Assembly (NCBI GenBank): GCA_018715345.1
Contig: DVLT01000046.1
Coordinates: forward strand, 62,001 to 126,000
DNA: 64,000 nucleotides
Direction: 5' to 3'
From: Candidatus Onthocola gallistercoris
GTDB lineage: Bacteria > Bacillota > Clostridia > Lachnospirales > Lachnospiraceae
Below the pieces are notes generated by a model, which saw nothing but the letters and a program-made list of their open reading frames with translations, searched no databases and was not told the DNA's origin. Below are positions 62,837 to 64,000 of this stretch, one piece after another (the first letter of the stretch is position 1; each line of letters starts with the position of its first letter). The translations under genes were made by a program, and so were the position numbers.

Positions 62837-63463
62837 ATGCTTTGGGAGGAGGGGGGATCTGTGACGTCGGATTGGAAGAAAAAATTTGTGGTTATTTATG
62901 CCGGTCAGGCCTTTTCACTTTTAGGATCGGCAGCCGTCCAGTTCGCTGTTATCTGGTGGCTCACTGTTCAGACAGGGTCGGCGATAACTTTGGCTTTGGC
63001 CACCATCGTTTCCTGCCTGCCGAATATGATCATCGGTTCCTTTGCCGGCGTTTGGGTGGATAAGTATAACCGGCGTACTGTGATGATCGGAGCTGACGGA
63101 TTGGTGGCCCTATCCAGCCTGATTTTGGGAGCGGCCTTTATGATCAGCCGGACGCCGCTGGTCGGTCTAGTCTACATCATACTTTTTTTGCGGGGGCTGG
63201 GCAATACTTTTCATGCTCCGGCTATGCAGGCAGCCATTCCATTGTTTGTCCCGACGGATAAACTTTCCAAAGCCGGCGGCTGGGGGAATCTGATCACTTC
63301 GATATCTGCCATGGCCGGACCGGTAAGCGAGACGGTCGGCGTGGCCGGGTGGTTTTGGGTATCCGGAATTTTAATGGCTGCTTCCGGTCTGGTGTGCTTT
63401 CTGGCCACCCGTAGATATGACGGATCCTCTGGCTGTGGATCTGATGGAAGAAAAAAGGATTAG
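62837..63463 (+). pseudogene. MFS (macrolide-efflux-like) transporter with large internal deletion
   Basis: N-terminal half FVVIYAGQAFSLLGSAAVQFAVIWWLTVQTGSAITLALATI...ISAMAGP joined in frame to a C-terminus-like VSETVGVAGWFWVSGILMAASGLVCFLATRRYD; 208 aa where about 400 is expected. Confidence 0.65.
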
Positions 63464-63545
63464 GACAGAGTTTGGCTGTACTTCCATGAGAATATAAAGT
63501 ATAATAAAAAAGCAGAAGATATATAGAATGGGGAAAAAAGACATC

Positions 63546-64000
63546 ATGAAAAAAATAGCAGGAATATTATGTGCGGCATGTCTGCTTTTGGCCGTGGGAT
63601 GTGGCAGAACGGATCCGCAGGATACGGTGGAAAGTGTGACAGCCAGCAAGGATACGGCGCCGATCGAGACGGAGACAGAAACTGAAACGGAGACGGAGAC
63701 CGAACGCCAAACGGAAGCGGCAGTACTGCCGGAAGTGATCGGGAGCTGGATGCAAAGTGGTATTTCCGATCCCATGATGCTCATTTTAAGGGAGGACGGT
63801 TCCGCCCTTTATTATGCGTCTGAGACACGGGAAAGTGAATATACCAGTACTTACACATGGGAGGACGGCGTTCTCGCATTGAATATGGTCAATCTGGATA
63901 ACAGCGGCGTGACAGAAATGGTGTTCCAGGCGGATTTTTCGGATGAACAGGGTAGTTCCATGACTTTGACCCAAATGGATACAGGGACGGATCTGAGTCT
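63546..64000 (+). CDS. Lipoprotein of unknown function, 3' truncated by window edge
   Basis: MKKIAGILCAACLLLAVGCGRTD lipobox; ETETETETETETER linker; open to the window end. Confidence 0.75.
   Translation, partial: MKKIAGILCAACLLLAVGCGRTDPQDTVESVTASKDTAPIETETETETETETERQTEAAVLPEVIGSWMQSGISDPMMLILREDGSALYYASETRESEYTSTYTWEDGVLALNMVNLDNSGVTEMVFQADFSDEQGSSMTLTQMDTGTDLS

Overview
The window reads as a mostly chromosomal segment of a gut-type Clostridia/Lachnospiraceae-like Firmicute; the taxon is inferred from gene content and style, not searched. Core content: a 3'-terminal prophage-type amidase fragment, tRNA-Gly(CCC), YitT, a Listeria-Bacteroides-repeat surface protein, orphan EutQ-like cupin, eno, ilvN-ilvC, a dpp/opp peptide ABC transporter, a fructoselysine-type (frlB/frlD/DeoR) operon, parE-parC, AEC transporter plus LysR, leuCDB-ilvD-ilvB, serC-serA-DUF1015, glgB, argH, rpsO-pnp, pyruvate:ferredoxin oxidoreductase, DUF1846, an M16 peptidase, rlmH, an ANT(6)-like/GNAT/MFS accessory end and a lipoprotein cut by the window edge. 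The strongest non-routine signals are: (1) a compact Fst/par-like type I toxin-antitoxin candidate at 1.0-1.27 kb, with a 28-aa membrane peptide, a sequestered SD, 5'-3' pairing, a convergent antisense promoter, a shared bidirectional terminator and short direct repeats; (2) an in-frame chimeric ORF joining an FAD oxidoreductase to the C-terminal half of an iron-containing alcohol dehydrogenase; (3) a recurring pattern of genes missing internal or terminal parts (DeoR, flavin reductase, ABM monooxygenase, GNAT, MFS); (4) a 19-bp hairpin that buries the eno SD; (5) a five-fold AGTA array with 9-10 bp period over the ilvD promoter; (6) a 37-bp near-perfect palindrome plus terminator-like hairpin in the frl leader. 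All product calls come from reading translations; no database search was run.
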